This document shows, piece by piece, positions 8,631 to 18,124 of a stretch of DNA of 34,422 bases (its first letter is position 1; each line of letters starts with the position of its first letter). The notes beneath the pieces are model-generated. The model made no database searches and had not been told where the DNA came from. It saw only the letters and a program-made list of their open reading frames with translations. This stretch comes from Pseudomonadota bacterium. GTDB lineage: Bacteria > Pseudomonadota > Gammaproteobacteria > Burkholderiales > Rhodocyclaceae. A program made the translations under genes and the position numbers. The stretch spans positions 1 to 34,422 of the forward strand of contig JAGTRS010000042.1 in NCBI GenBank assembly GCA_018262195.1. The letters are read 5' to 3'.

Positions 8631-9638
8631 GTGAAAATTCTCGTGACCGGCGCTGCCGGATTCATCGGCATGACTACTTCGCTCCGCCTGCTGGCGCGCG
8701 GCGATGAAGTCGTCGGTCTGGACAACATGAACGACTACTATGAAGTGTCGCTCAAGGAAAACCGCCTGAAGCGCCTGACCGCACTCCCTGGCTTCCGCTT
8801 CGTCAAGCTGGATGTAGGCGACCGGGCCGGCATGGAAAAGCTGTTTGCCGACGAGAAATTCGACAAGGTCATCCATCTCGCCGCCCAGGCCGGCGTCCGC
8901 TATTCGATCCAGAATCCGCACGCGTACGTCGACAGCAATCTGGTCGGTTTCATCAATATTCTTGAAGGCTGCCGCCACAACAAGGTTCAGCATCTGGTTT
9001 ACGCCTCCAGCTCCAGCGTTTACGGCGGCAACACCAAGATGCCCTTCTCCGAGCACGACAGCGTCGACCATCCGGTCAGCCTGTACGCCGCGACCAAGAA
9101 GGCCAACGAGTTGATGGCACATACGTACAGCCACCTCTACGGCCTGCCAACGACCGGCCTGCGCTTCTTCACGGTCTATGGCCCGTGGGGTCGCCCGGAC
9201 ATGGCGCTCTTCCTGTTCACCAAGGCCATCCTCGAAGGTCGCCCGATCGACGTCTTCAATCACGGCAACATGAAGCGCGATTTCACTTACGTTGACGACA
9301 TCGTTGAAGGCGTCATTCGCGTCATGGATCGCAATGCCGCCGCCAACGCCGAATACGACCCGATTTCTGCCGACCCGGCGACCAGCAACGCCCCTTATCG
9401 GGTTTTCAATATCGGCAACAACAACCCAGTGCAGTTGCTCGACTTTATTGGCGCCATCGAAACCGCCCTCGGCCAGAAGGCCGAAAAACGTCTGCTGCCC
9501 CTGCAGGACGGCGATGTTCCAGCAACCTACGCCAACACCGATCTGCTCAATGACTGGGTCGGCTTTGTCCCTGGCACCTCCGTTCAAGAAGGTGTCAGCA
9601 AATTTATCGCGTGGTATCGCGACTACTACAAGGTTTAA
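8631..9638 (+). CDS. NAD-dependent nucleotide-sugar epimerase (UDP-glucuronate 4-epimerase type)
   Basis: A 335-residue extended short-chain dehydrogenase of the GalE/CapI type. The Rossmann motif GAAGFIG is at residues 7-13, the catalytic pair is Y152 and K156 in YAATKK, and SSSSVYGGN supplies the active-site serine. The sequence is closest in memory to UDP-glucuronate 4-epimerases ([42 protein letters not shown]), which supply UDP-galacturonate for LPS or capsule. A different UDP-sugar is possible. The start is GTG at 8631, preceded by AAGGTG. Glycosyltransferase upstream and glmS ten bases downstream put it in a cell-envelope sugar unit. Confidence 0.93.
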   Translation: MKILVTGAAGFIGMTTSLRLLARGDEVVGLDNMNDYYEVSLKENRLKRLTALPGFRFVKLDVGDRAGMEKLFADEKFDKVIHLAAQAGVRYSIQNPHAYVDSNLVGFINILEGCRHNKVQHLVYASSSSVYGGNTKMPFSEHDSVDHPVSLYAATKKANELMAHTYSHLYGLPTTGLRFFTVYGPWGRPDMALFLFTKAILEGRPIDVFNHGNMKRDFTYVDDIVEGVIRVMDRNAAANAEYDPISADPATSNAPYRVFNIGNNNPVQLLDFIGAIETALGQKAEKRLLPLQDGDVPATYANTDLLNDWVGFVPGTSVQEGVSKFIAWYRDYYKV

Positions 9639-9647
9639 GGATTCTTT

Positions 9648-11471
9648 ATGTGTGGCATCGTCGCGGCAGCCGCCGGCAAAAATATCGTCCCCGTTCTCGT
9701 CGAAGGGCTGAAGAAGCTCGAATACCGTGGCTATGATTCGGCCGGTCTGGCCGTCATCGGTAGCAGCGAAATCGAACGCGTCCGCTCGGTCGGCCGGGTT
9801 GCCGAACTGGAAACTGCCTCGGCCAGCACCAGCGCCGTCACCGGTATCGCTCACACCCGCTGGGCGACCCATGGCGTGCCCTGCGAGCGTAATGCCCACC
9901 CGCATGTCTCAGGCAGCATCGCCGTCGTCCATAACGGGATCATCGAGAACTACGAAAGCCTGCGCACCGAGCTGAGTGCCCAGGGCTACGTCTTCACCTC
10001 GGACACCGACACCGAAAGCATCGCCCACCTGATCCAGGCCACACTGAAAACCGAGCCGGACCTGTTCAAGGCCGTGCAACTTGCATGCAAGCGCCTGATT
10101 GGGGCTTATGCCATCGCCGTCATCGACTACAACCAGCCCGGTAAGGTGGTCGTATCCCGCGAAGGCTCGCCGCTGCTGCTCGGCGTCTCCGAAACCGGCA
10201 ACTACGCCGCCTCCGACGCCTCTGCCTTGCTGCAAGTTACCCGCAACATGGTCTATCTGGAAAATGGCGACATTGCCGAGCTGACTGCTGCCAGCGTCAA
10301 GATCACCCGCCTGGACGGCACGCCGGTCGAACGCCCGGTGCATGTTTCCCAGCTTTCGGCCGCAGCAGTCGAACTGGGCAACTACCAGCACTACATGCAG
10401 AAGGAAATCTTCGAGCAGCCGGAAGCCCTGGCCAACACGTTGGAGATCGTGGGCGGCAGCAAAACCATACAGCCTGGCATTTTCGGCGCAGAAGCCGGCA
10501 ACTTGCTCACCGATGTCGACTCAATTCTCATTCTTGCCTGCGGCACCAGCAGCCATTCCGGCTATACCGCCCGCTACTGGCTTGAAGCAATTGCCAGCGT
10601 ACCGTGCAATGTCGAAATCGCCAGCGAATACCGCTACCGCACCTCAGTCGCCAATCCGCGCCAACTCATCGTCGCCATCTCGCAATCCGGCGAAACCGCC
10701 GACACGCTGGCCGCTCTGCGTCATGCCAAGTCGCTCGGCCAGGCCAAGACCCTGGCCATCTGCAACGTGCCTGAATCCGCCATCGTCCGCGAATGTGCGC
10801 TGCGCTTCATCACCCGGGCCGGCCCGGAAATCGGCGTCGCCTCGACCAAGGCCTTCACCACGCAACTGGCTGCACTGTTCCTGCTGACGCTTGTCATGGC
10901 CAAGGTCAAGGGCCGTCTGACCCAGGATCAGGAAAGTGCCTTTATCGACCAGCTGCGTCATTTGCCGGTGGCCGTCAACAAGGTGCTTGAGCTTGAAGAA
11001 GAAATCAAGGTTTGGGCCCAGCGATTTGCCGACAAGCATCACGCCCTCTTCCTTGGTCGCGGCCGGCATTACCCGATCGCCATGGAAGGCGCCCTGAAGC
11101 TCAAGGAAATCTCCTACATCCACGCCGAAGCCTACCCAGCTGGCGAATTGAAGCATGGTCCGCTGGCGCTGGTCGACAGTGACATGCCGGTCATTTCCAT
11201 CGCCCCCAATGACCAATTGCTCGACAAGCTGAAATCCAATCTGAAGGAAGTCCAGGCCCGCGGCGGCGAACTCTACGTTTTTGCCGATGCCGACTCCGAG
11301 ATTCCGGAATCGGACGGTGTCCATATCCTACGCCTGCCGGAACACTACGGTGAGCTGTCGCCGATCCTGCACGTCATTCCGCTGCAACTGCTCTCCTACC
11401 ACGCTGCCCTGGTCAAGGGCACGGACGTCGACAAACCGCGCAATCTCGCAAAGTCGGTGACTGTCGAGTAA
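9648..11471 (+). CDS. glmS: Glutamine--fructose-6-phosphate aminotransferase (isomerizing)
   Basis: GlmS makes glucosamine-6-phosphate from fructose-6-phosphate and glutamine, the entry step to UDP-GlcNAc for peptidoglycan and LPS (607 aa, about the length of the E. coli enzyme). The N-terminal glutaminase has the nucleophilic cysteine right after Met (MCGIV), [18 protein letters not shown] and HNGIIENY. Two SIS domains follow, with CGTSSHSGY and [10 protein letters not shown] binding sugar phosphate, and the C-terminus [26 protein letters not shown] is diagnostic. Three bases separate its stop from apaH. I did not find a glmS ribozyme, which is not expected in this group. Confidence 0.98.
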   Translation: MCGIVAAAAGKNIVPVLVEGLKKLEYRGYDSAGLAVIGSSEIERVRSVGRVAELETASASTSAVTGIAHTRWATHGVPCERNAHPHVSGSIAVVHNGIIENYESLRTELSAQGYVFTSDTDTESIAHLIQATLKTEPDLFKAVQLACKRLIGAYAIAVIDYNQPGKVVVSREGSPLLLGVSETGNYAASDASALLQVTRNMVYLENGDIAELTAASVKITRLDGTPVERPVHVSQLSAAAVELGNYQHYMQKEIFEQPEALANTLEIVGGSKTIQPGIFGAEAGNLLTDVDSILILACGTSSHSGYTARYWLEAIASVPCNVEIASEYRYRTSVANPRQLIVAISQSGETADTLAALRHAKSLGQAKTLAICNVPESAIVRECALRFITRAGPEIGVASTKAFTTQLAALFLLTLVMAKVKGRLTQDQESAFIDQLRHLPVAVNKVLELEEEIKVWAQRFADKHHALFLGRGRHYPIAMEGALKLKEISYIHAEAYPAGELKHGPLALVDSDMPVISIAPNDQLLDKLKSNLKEVQARGGELYVFADADSEIPESDGVHILRLPEHYGELSPILHVIPLQLLSYHAALVKGTDVDKPRNLAKSVTVE

Positions 11472-11474
11472 GAA

Positions 11475-12305
11475 ATGGCCACTTACGCCATCGGCGATAT
11501 TCAGGGCTGCTACGACTCGCTACAGCGGCTCCTGGAACGCTGCGCCTTTGACCCTGCCACCGACCGCTTATGGCTGGTCGGCGATCTGGTCAATCGCGGT
11601 CCGAAATCGCTGGCGACGCTGCGCCTGATCAAGTCCCTGGGGCCGGCCGCCCTGACTGTTCTCGGCAACCATGATCTCTACCTGCTGATGGTCGCCGAAG
11701 GCGGTGCCAAGTTTCGCGGCAAGGACGACACACTGCAGGAAATCCTTGATGCGCCTGACTGCGATGAACTCCTCGACTGGCTGCGCCATCAACCGATCTG
11801 TCACACCGAAGGCGAGTACTGCCTCGTGCATGCCGGACTGCTCCCGCAATGGACAGCTGCCCGAGCCCGCGAACTGGCTCGCGAAGTCGAGACCACGCTG
11901 CAAGGGCCCGATTTTCGTGAGTTCATCCTGAATCTTTGGGGCAGCGAACCGGCCGGCTGGTCGGACAACCTGTCCGGCTGGGCTCGCTTGCGTGTCATCG
12001 TCAACGCAATGACCCGGATGCGCTTCTGCACGCTGGATGGGGTCATGGAGTTCAAGGTCAAGGGTAAGCTCTCCAACGCCCCCGCTGGCCATCTACCCTG
12101 GTTTGACCTGCCCGACAGGAAGAGTGCCGAATCGGTGCTGGTCACCGGCCACTGGTCAGCTCTTGGCCTGAAGATCACGCCGAAGTTGTTGGCACTCGAC
12201 TCTGGTTGTTTGTGGGGTGGGCATCTGACTGCGGTTCGACTGGAAGACCGTCTGGTATTTCAGGTGGATTGCTCACCAACGGAAGCCCTGCCGCTAAAGC
12301 GATAG
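11475..12305 (+). CDS. apaH: Bis(5'-nucleosyl)-tetraphosphatase, symmetrical
   Basis: ApaH cleaves diadenosine tetraphosphate into two ADP and can remove Np4 caps from RNA (276 aa, family about 275-280). The metallophosphoesterase motifs are in order: IGDIQGC, VGDLVNRGP and GNHD, followed by CLVHAGLLPQW. It ends with the family-typical LDSGCLWGGHLTAVRLEDRLVFQV. It follows glmS at three bases and is probably co-transcribed. The last 131 bases are antisense to the C-terminal part of the convergent acyltransferase gene. Confidence 0.97.
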   Translation: MATYAIGDIQGCYDSLQRLLERCAFDPATDRLWLVGDLVNRGPKSLATLRLIKSLGPAALTVLGNHDLYLLMVAEGGAKFRGKDDTLQEILDAPDCDELLDWLRHQPICHTEGEYCLVHAGLLPQWTAARARELAREVETTLQGPDFREFILNLWGSEPAGWSDNLSGWARLRVIVNAMTRMRFCTLDGVMEFKVKGKLSNAPAGHLPWFDLPDRKSAESVLVTGHWSALGLKITPKLLALDSGCLWGGHLTAVRLEDRLVFQVDCSPTEALPLKR

Positions 12306-13029
12306 CTTCGCGCGCTTCTGCCGCCACCTGCTTGCGATCCTCGCCATTCAGGCCGCGCAGCGGGGTTGTTACCAGTCGGGCGATCAGCCGCTTGCGGCTA
12401 AGAATTGCCGATGTGCATTGGCCCATGGAGATATCGCCATCGTAACGCGGCGCCAGACTGCGCTGACCATCAAGCTCCCAATAGGAAATTGCCACCGGCA
12501 GCACCGGCCGGCCAGCGGCCAGCGCCGGCTGAATAAGTGCCGCGTGAAAATGCAGCAGGCTCCGGCCATCGGTGGTCGTTCCTTCGGGAAATACCGCGAC
12601 ATGCTTGCCCTGGTCGAGGATTTCGGCCACTTGCTGGTTGATGATCCTGGCGTGCCCACGGCTGCCGCGGCGCAGAAAGACCGTATCGTTCTTGGCGGCC
12701 AGCCAGCCGATCAGCGGCCAGTGGCGCACCTCTTCCTTCGACACAAAGGCAGCGGGCAGTGCAGCATTGATTACATAGATATCAATCCACGAGATATGGT
12801 TGGCGACCAGCAGCGCGCCGGGAACGGCATGCGTCAAGTCAGCCTCAACCTCGACACCCAGGGCATCAAGCAAGGCGGCCGACCAACTGGCTTTCAGGGC
12901 CAGACGCTGTCGGTCGCTGCACAGCGGAAAAACGCAAAGCGAAAAAAGCGCCCCACTGATAACCAGCAGGGCTATGCGAAAAATTCGGAAGGCGCGAATC
13001 GCTATATTGGTTTCGTTCAGACTACTTAT
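12175..13029 (-). CDS. PlsC-family 1-acyl-glycerol-3-phosphate acyltransferase-like protein, start codon uncertain
   Basis: An acyltransferase of the PlsC superfamily, expected at the inner membrane. The catalytic HX4D is in VANHISWIDI and the glycerophosphate-binding FPEGTT follows. The first standard start is TTG 12873, which would place HX4D only 26 residues from the N-terminus. The same frame stays open upstream and encodes a basic, hydrophobic leader (AIRAFRIFRIALLVISGALF) of the kind these proteins carry, reaching ATA at 13029. No ATG, GTG or TTG lies between. ATA overlaps the TAA of the OlsB-like gene, where an ATGA junction might be expected; CTG 13020 is another option. The last 43 residues are read antisense to apaH and look like a non-conserved tail. 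The OlsB-like upstream neighbour suggests ornithine-lipid or related acylation (OlsA-like), which is inference. Confidence 0.85.
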   Translation of the reverse strand: MSSLNETNIAIRAFRIFRIALLVISGALFSLCVFPLCSDRQRLALKASWSAALLDALGVEVEADLTHAVPGALLVANHISWIDIYVINAALPAAFVSKEEVRHWPLIGWLAAKNDTVFLRRGSRGHARIINQQVAEILDQGKHVAVFPEGTTTDGRSLLHFHAALIQPALAAGRPVLPVAISYWELDGQRSLAPRYDGDISMGQCTSAILSRKRLIARLVTTPLRGLNGEDRKQVAAEAREAIALAAGLPLVSNPPEIPDGLPVEPQSDAHPTNNQSRVPTTSA

Positions 13030-13778
13030 CCCAGATAGTGCTTGGCGTAACGGCCCGAAACCTTGGCCATCGGCATCAGGATGGGCAGGTCGGCGGTATT
13101 GAAATCAGGATCCCAAGCCGGCTCACCGCAGATCCAGGCCCCGGCCCGCAGGTAACCCTTGATCAGCGGCGGCGTTTCAGCCGGGCGATCCTGCTGCAGG
13201 GCAGCCAGTGGCAGCGGACAACGCGGGAAAACACGGTATTCCTGCGGCCCGAGATGATCGGCAGCCAGTCGATTATACAAGCTGGCCGCAGCATGCCCGC
13301 CATCGGCCATGCTGATCGAGGCGCAGCCCATCAGGTAGTCGTAGTTGTGCTCGACCATGAACTGGGCCAAACCCGACCAAAGCAGAGTGATCGTGGCACC
13401 TGTGCGGTAATCCGGATGCACACAGGAACGGCCAATTTCAACCAGGCGAGAACGCAAGTGCTGAAGACGGGTCAGGTCAAACTCATTTTCTGAGTAGTAG
13501 CCGACCTGGCGGGCGTTTTCGGGCGTCAGGATGCGGTAGGTGCCAACGATTTCGCCACTTTGCGTATCGCGCACGACAAGGTGCTGGCAGTACGGATCAT
13601 AAATATCGTGATCGACACCCGGCGTCCGGCTGGGCAGGTTGGCGCCCATTTCACCGGCAAATACTCGGTGGCGCAGGCGCTGTGCGTCGAGAATATCGCT
13701 CTGGCTGTGGGCAAACCCGACAGCCAGGCTCTTCTTTTCGGGACGGCTGCGACCCGCAGCCTTATGGACATTTTCCAT
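13026..13778 (-). CDS. OlsB-like GNAT N-acyltransferase (hemolysin-type)
   Basis: A 250-residue member of the GNAT-fold family containing OlsB (ornithine N-alpha-acyltransferase) and proteins once labelled hemolysin. Diagnostic segments are AQRLRHRVFAGEMGA, DHDIYDPYCQHLVVRD, GEIVGTYRIL, EIGRSCVHPDYR and LWSGLAQFM. OlsB homologues use acyl-ACP to acylate ornithine; the adjacent PlsC-family gene could supply the second acyl step. Assignment to ornithine lipid is inferred. The start MENVHK at 13778 is chosen because AAGGAG lies eight bases upstream; an upstream TTG at 13808 is disfavoured. The ribosome-binding site is inside a hairpin (13781-13808). Confidence 0.92.
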   Translation of the reverse strand: MENVHKAAGRSRPEKKSLAVGFAHSQSDILDAQRLRHRVFAGEMGANLPSRTPGVDHDIYDPYCQHLVVRDTQSGEIVGTYRILTPENARQVGYYSENEFDLTRLQHLRSRLVEIGRSCVHPDYRTGATITLLWSGLAQFMVEHNYDYLMGCASISMADGGHAAASLYNRLAADHLGPQEYRVFPRCPLPLAALQQDRPAETPPLIKGYLRAGAWICGEPAWDPDFNTADLPILMPMAKVSGRYAKHYLG

Positions 13779-13780
13779 CT

Positions 13781-13808
13781 TTGTTCTCCTTGTATTCGTG
13801 GAGAACAA
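13781..13808 (-). promoter_or_regulatory. Hairpin enclosing the ribosome-binding site of the OlsB-like gene
   Basis: On the minus strand TTGTTCTCC (13808-13800) and GGAGAACAA (13789-13781) are a perfect 9-bp inverted repeat with a 10-base loop. The 3' arm contains the GGAG Shine-Dalgarno sequence and ends two bases before the ATG, so folding would block ribosome entry. A regulatory role, for example thermal or protein-mediated, is inferred. Confidence 0.5.
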
Positions 13809-13873
13809 GTCTGGACGAGCCTTGTTACAAGCGCTTTGCCCGGAAATGACAGCGATGTTTCAGAAGATACGCC

Positions 13874-14806
13874 TTACCAGGGCAGCGAACCAAAGGCCTT
13901 GCGGTAACGTTCGGCAATCTCTTCGCGGCTCGGCTGGTGGTTCTGCCCACCACGGTGGGCGATTTTGATCGCGCCCATCACTGCCGCCAGGCGGCCAGTC
14001 GTCGGCCAATCGAAGCTATTGGCAATACCGTAGAGCAGACCGGACCGGTAAGCGTCGCCGCAGCCGGTCGGATCGAGAATTTCATCGGCTTCGACACAGG
14101 GAATGTCGTGACGCTGACCGTTGGCGTAGATTTCGGAGCCCTCGCCACCACGCGTCACGATCAGTGCCTTCACTTCGCCAGCCAACTGTTCGAGACTACG
14201 ACCCGTGCGGTCGCAGAGGAGCTTGGCCTCATAGTCGTTGAAGCAGGCGTAATCGGCCAACTGGATGAAATCGAGCAGCTCGTCGCCATTGAACATCGGC
14301 AGGCCCTGACCCGGATCGAAGATGAACGGAACATTTGCGTCGGCAAAATCACGGGCGTGCTGCATCATGCCTTCGCGGCCATCCGGCGCAACGATGCCGA
14401 GCTTGGCATTGGCACTTTCGACCTTGTTCAGGTGCGAAAAAGTCATCGCACCAGGATGGAAAGCAGTGATCTGGTTGTCGTCGAGGTCGGTCGTGATGAA
14501 AGCCTGTGCGGTAAAGCTTCCACCAATCTGGCGAACATGGCTACGCGACAAACCGAGCTTGTCGAGGCGATCGAGGTAGGGAGCCGCATCATCGCCGACG
14601 GTGGCCATGATCATCGGCTCGCCACCAAGCAGCATCAGGTTGTAGGCAATGTTGCCGGCACAGCCGCCAAACTCGCGACGCATTTCCGGCACCAGGAAAG
14701 CCACGTTCAGAATGTGGATCTGCTCAGGCAGGATGTGGTTCTTGAAGCGGTCCGGAAAGACCATGATGTTGTCAAAAGCCAAAGAACCACAGATCAGTGT
14801 TTTCAT
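13874..14806 (-). CDS. PfkB-family carbohydrate kinase (adenosine kinase-like)
   Basis: A 310-residue ribokinase/PfkB kinase. GGCAGNIAYNLMLLGGEP is the first family signature, and DPTGCGDAYRSGLLYG carries the catalytic aspartate and anion hole. The N-terminus MKTLICGSLAFDNIMVFPDRF and FTAQAFITTDLDDNQITAFHPGAM resemble bacterial proteins annotated as adenosine or nucleoside kinases. The substrate cannot be fixed from sequence; a sugar is possible. It begins six bases after the zinc-ribbon gene in the same direction. No clear Shine-Dalgarno sequence is present. Confidence 0.92.
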   Translation of the reverse strand: MKTLICGSLAFDNIMVFPDRFKNHILPEQIHILNVAFLVPEMRREFGGCAGNIAYNLMLLGGEPMIMATVGDDAAPYLDRLDKLGLSRSHVRQIGGSFTAQAFITTDLDDNQITAFHPGAMTFSHLNKVESANAKLGIVAPDGREGMMQHARDFADANVPFIFDPGQGLPMFNGDELLDFIQLADYACFNDYEAKLLCDRTGRSLEQLAGEVKALIVTRGGEGSEIYANGQRHDIPCVEADEILDPTGCGDAYRSGLLYGIANSFDWPTTGRLAAVMGAIKIAHRGGQNHQPSREEIAERYRKAFGSLPW

Positions 14807-14812
14807 AGGTAG

Positions 14813-15862
14813 TCAGGGATAAAAGATGTAAAGACGATAGCCGGAGGCCCCGATTTCCTTGGCCTCGATCCAGAGTCGGACGGCAACTTCGCCGTTGGCC
14901 GGGAAAGCATCGGAAGCCGTACCGGGCGGCAAGTATTCGACGGCGTACATGACCCGTCGAGAAACGACGGCATCGTTGGTATCAGTCAGGCTCAGCTCAA
15001 GCGCTGGCCAGGCTTGAGGGTAATCGGCCCGGTTTTTCAGGGTCGCCTGCAACACAAACAGTCCACGGGCATTATCTGATTGCAGATCGGAGGTCTCGAT
15101 GGAAATCAGCGCCGGATTGCGTGGTAGCGGTATCTCAACCGAAACAAGCTGAAACAGGGCCGCAGCACTCGGCATCCGCAAGACAATCTCGCTACGGAAA
15201 TAGAAGATTAATTGCCCGATCAAAGCGACGATCAATAGAATCGAAACCAGCACAAAGGGCCAGACGGCCCGCTTTGCCGGCTCGCCACCAAATCCGCCCA
15301 AGCCATCACTGGCCAGCGTGCCGGCGGCCCAGCGATTGTAGGCTGTGGTGTCGTTCAACTCCCGTGCTGCAACCAAGCCGGCGTCGCGCGCTGCCTGGGT
15401 CGACTCCTCTGGAGTTTCAACATGATCCTCCAGCGAAACCTCGTCGTAAGGCGCTTGAAATTCGGTCGCGGGCACACTTTCTGGCCCGGCATCCGCAGGC
15501 ACCACGAGTTCGCTCGGTGCTACCGATACTTCATCCTCGATGCTTTCGAGCGGGAGTACTTCGATTATTTCTTCAACCGGATCTTCGATCGGGGTATCAA
15601 CCCGATCCGAAAAATCTGTTTCAGCTTCACCGATCGGCAGATCCACAGCCGACGCAGGCTCTGTCTGCGGCAACTCTAGTGGAGAGCCCACTACTTCAGA
15701 TGGCGGCGACCGATCTTCCAACTCATCGGAATCAGACAGCCATTGATCAAAAGCATTGAAAACTGACTGGCAATGCCCGCATCGGACCTTGCCCGCCTTG
15801 CGACGCAACTGCTCGGATGTAACGCGGAAAACCGTGCCGCAATCCGGGCAGCGAGTCCGCAT
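14813..15862 (-). CDS. MJ0042-type zinc-ribbon protein with DUF3426-like C-terminus, membrane-anchored
   Basis: A 349-residue protein of unknown function. Residues 1-35 form an MJ0042-type zinc ribbon with C5-x2-C8 and C28-x2-C31. An acidic, low-complexity linker rich in Glu, Pro, Val and Ser follows (about 45-160). A single transmembrane helix lies at about 201-222 (WPFVLVSILLIVALIGQLIF), then a beta-rich domain of the DUF3426 kind (about 235-349) that should be periplasmic. Such proteins are routinely found after prmA in betaproteobacteria. The ATG at 15862 overlaps the prmA stop (TGATG) and replaces a spurious start ten codons upstream, so the two are translationally coupled. Confidence 0.92.
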   Translation of the reverse strand: MRTRCPDCGTVFRVTSEQLRRKAGKVRCGHCQSVFNAFDQWLSDSDELEDRSPPSEVVGSPLELPQTEPASAVDLPIGEAETDFSDRVDTPIEDPVEEIIEVLPLESIEDEVSVAPSELVVPADAGPESVPATEFQAPYDEVSLEDHVETPEESTQAARDAGLVAARELNDTTAYNRWAAGTLASDGLGGFGGEPAKRAVWPFVLVSILLIVALIGQLIFYFRSEIVLRMPSAAALFQLVSVEIPLPRNPALISIETSDLQSDNARGLFVLQATLKNRADYPQAWPALELSLTDTNDAVVSRRVMYAVEYLPPGTASDAFPANGEVAVRLWIEAKEIGASGYRLYIFYP

Positions 15863-16752
15863 CAGGGCTTGACCCCGGCCAGACATACCCAATCTTCACG
15901 AACATCGGCCACCTGCAACGGAATCCACTGCGCATAGATAGCGATGATTTCGTCGATCTGTTCACGCAGGATGCCGGACAAGGCCAACTTTCCGCCCGAG
16001 CGGACGTGCGCACAAATCGCGGGAGCGAGAACACGCAAGGGATTGGACAGGATATTGGCAACGACGACATCGTACTCGCCAGCAACCGGTGTCGCCGAAT
16101 CGGCAAACAATGCTGTTACGCCATTGCGCTCGGCATTGGCGCGCGCTGCATCGACTGCCTGCGGATCAATATCGACGCCAGCAACATGTCCCGCCCCCAG
16201 GCGCGCCGCAGCGATGGCCAGAATGCCGGAACCACAGCCGTAATCGAGGACCGAGCAGCCATCGGAGACGTTACGCTCCAGCCATTCCAGACAAAGGCGG
16301 GTAGTCGGATGCGAACCGGTCCCGAAAGCCATACCGGGATCGAGGATCAGGTTAACCGCAGCCGGATCCGGGGTTTCATGCCAAGAAGGGACAATCCACA
16401 GACGTTCCGAGACCCGGATCGGATCGAACTGCGACTGGGTCAATTGGACCCAGTTCTGCTCGGCCACATTCTCGACTGAATACGCCGGAATCTCGGTCAG
16501 CCCGATGGCAGCCCCCGCTTCAGCGAGGAGTGCATCAATATCTGCATCCGGTTCGAGCAACACGACCACTCGCGAATGCATCCAGCCTGGCGTGTTAACC
16601 GAACCAGGCTCTCCGAATTGAGGCTTCTCGTCCGCCGTTCCGGCATCGGCATCCTCAATGCTGGCCGACAGTGCGCCAGCCTCGAGAAGCGCGTCGCACA
16701 TTGGCTCTGCATGTGACACATCGGTCAGGAAACTGACGTTTTGCCAACCCAT
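15862..16752 (-). CDS. prmA: Ribosomal protein L11 methyltransferase
   Basis: PrmA uses SAM to trimethylate lysines and the N-terminus of ribosomal protein L11 (296 aa, usual about 293). The N-terminal substrate-recognition domain is followed by LILDPGMAFGTGSHPTTRLCLEWLE, a near-diagnostic PrmA stretch, then SAM motif I LDYGCGSGILAIAA and the NPPF-like VVANILSNPL. Its start is three bases after the accC stop and its own stop overlaps the zinc-ribbon gene. It is part of the accB-accC-prmA run common in betaproteobacteria. Confidence 0.97.
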   Translation of the reverse strand: MGWQNVSFLTDVSHAEPMCDALLEAGALSASIEDADAGTADEKPQFGEPGSVNTPGWMHSRVVVLLEPDADIDALLAEAGAAIGLTEIPAYSVENVAEQNWVQLTQSQFDPIRVSERLWIVPSWHETPDPAAVNLILDPGMAFGTGSHPTTRLCLEWLERNVSDGCSVLDYGCGSGILAIAAARLGAGHVAGVDIDPQAVDAARANAERNGVTALFADSATPVAGEYDVVVANILSNPLRVLAPAICAHVRSGGKLALSGILREQIDEIIAIYAQWIPLQVADVREDWVCLAGVKP

Positions 16753-16755
16753 CGC

Positions 16756-18114
16756 TTAGAGCTTCACTTCGCCCTTGGCGGCGAGTCTCTGTTCAAGATA
16801 ATGGATGCTGGTGCCGCCCTCGATAAAACGGGCATCCTGCATCAGTTCCTGGTGCAGCGGAATATTGGTCTTGATTCCCTGAATGCTCATCTCGGACAAT
16901 GCGATACGCATGCGGCGAATGGCCTGTTCGCGGGTATCACCATAGGAGATCACCTTGGCGACCATCGAGTCGTAATGCGACGGCACCTTGTAACCCTGGT
17001 AGATGTGAGAATCGACACGGATACCCGGGCCACCCGGCGGATGATAAAACGTGATGTTGCCGGGAGACGGCACGAACGTGAAGGGATCTTCAGCATTGAT
17101 GCGGCATTCGATGGCATGGCCGCGGCAAACGATGTCCTTCTGCTTGTAGCGCAGCTTTTCACCAAAAGCGACGCGAATCTGTTCCTGGACGATATCGACG
17201 CCGGTAATCATTTCGGTCACCGGATGCTCGACCTGAACACGGGTATTCATTTCGATGAAATAGAACTCGTTGTTCTCGTAGAGGAATTCAAAAGTACCCG
17301 CACCCCGGTAGCCGATCTTGCGACAGGCTTCGGCGCAACGCTCACCAATACGGTTGATCAGACGCGGTGCAATGTGCGGTGCCGGCGCCTCTTCGATCAC
17401 CTTCTGGTGACGACGCTGCATCGAGCAATCGCGCTCGCCAAGGTAAATGGCGCTGCCATGCTGGTCAGCCAGCACCTGGATTTCCACGTGTCGCGGGTTT
17501 TCCAGATACTTCTCCATGTAGACCGCTGGATTGCCGAAGAAACTGCCGGCTTCCTGCTTGGTCATCTGCACGGCATTGACCAGTGCAGCCTCGGTGTGAA
17601 CGACGCGCATACCACGACCACCGCCACCGCCGGCGGCCTTGATGATCACGGGATAACCCACCGCGCGGGCGATCTTGACGATTTCCTTCGGGTCATCCGG
17701 CAACTCGCCCTCAGAACCGGGAACACAGGGGACACCTGCAACTTTCATCGCATCCTTGGCCGACACCTTGTCGCCCATCAGACGAATGGTTTCAGCCTTG
17801 GGGCCGATAAAGACGAAGCCGGAAGTCTCGACGCGCTCGGCAAAGTCGGCGTTCTCGGACAGGAAACCATAGCCCGGGTGAATCGCCTGGGCATCAGTGA
17901 CTTCCGCCGCCGAAATGATTGCCGGAACGTTCAGATAGCTGAGTGCAGAAGACGCAGGACCGATACAGACCGACTCGTCGGCCAGCTTGACGTACTTGGC
18001 ATCGCGATCAGCCTCGGAGTGCACGACCACCGTCTTGATCCCAAGTTCGCGGCAGGCACGCTGAATGCGCAGTGCGATTTCGCCGCGGTTGGCAATGAGG
18101 ATTTTTTCAAACAT
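16756..18114 (-). CDS. accC: Acetyl-CoA carboxylase, biotin carboxylase subunit
   Basis: AccC carboxylates the biotin on AccB with bicarbonate and ATP, the first half-reaction of malonyl-CoA synthesis (452 aa). [17 protein letters not shown] is the conserved start; [12 protein letters not shown] is the ATP-grasp glycine loop; EYxE-type metal ligands lie in the region of [11 protein letters not shown] and [23 protein letters not shown] is near the C-terminus. It starts ten bases after the accB stop, as the two subunits are normally made together. Confidence 0.98.
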   Translation of the reverse strand: MFEKILIANRGEIALRIQRACRELGIKTVVVHSEADRDAKYVKLADESVCIGPASSALSYLNVPAIISAAEVTDAQAIHPGYGFLSENADFAERVETSGFVFIGPKAETIRLMGDKVSAKDAMKVAGVPCVPGSEGELPDDPKEIVKIARAVGYPVIIKAAGGGGGRGMRVVHTEAALVNAVQMTKQEAGSFFGNPAVYMEKYLENPRHVEIQVLADQHGSAIYLGERDCSMQRRHQKVIEEAPAPHIAPRLINRIGERCAEACRKIGYRGAGTFEFLYENNEFYFIEMNTRVQVEHPVTEMITGVDIVQEQIRVAFGEKLRYKQKDIVCRGHAIECRINAEDPFTFVPSPGNITFYHPPGGPGIRVDSHIYQGYKVPSHYDSMVAKVISYGDTREQAIRRMRIALSEMSIQGIKTNIPLHQELMQDARFIEGGTSIHYLEQRLAAKGEVKL

Positions 18115-18124
18115 GATGGGCCGC

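Noticed and set aside
9600..9650. glmS ribozyme
   Set aside because: Only nine bases separate the epimerase stop from the glmS start and no conserved ribozyme core is present.
8610..9905. Long minus-strand open frame (431 codons) opposite the epimerase and glmS
   Set aside because: It is antisense to two well-identified genes, has a biased composition and no recognisable domain; long antisense frames are common in high-GC genes.
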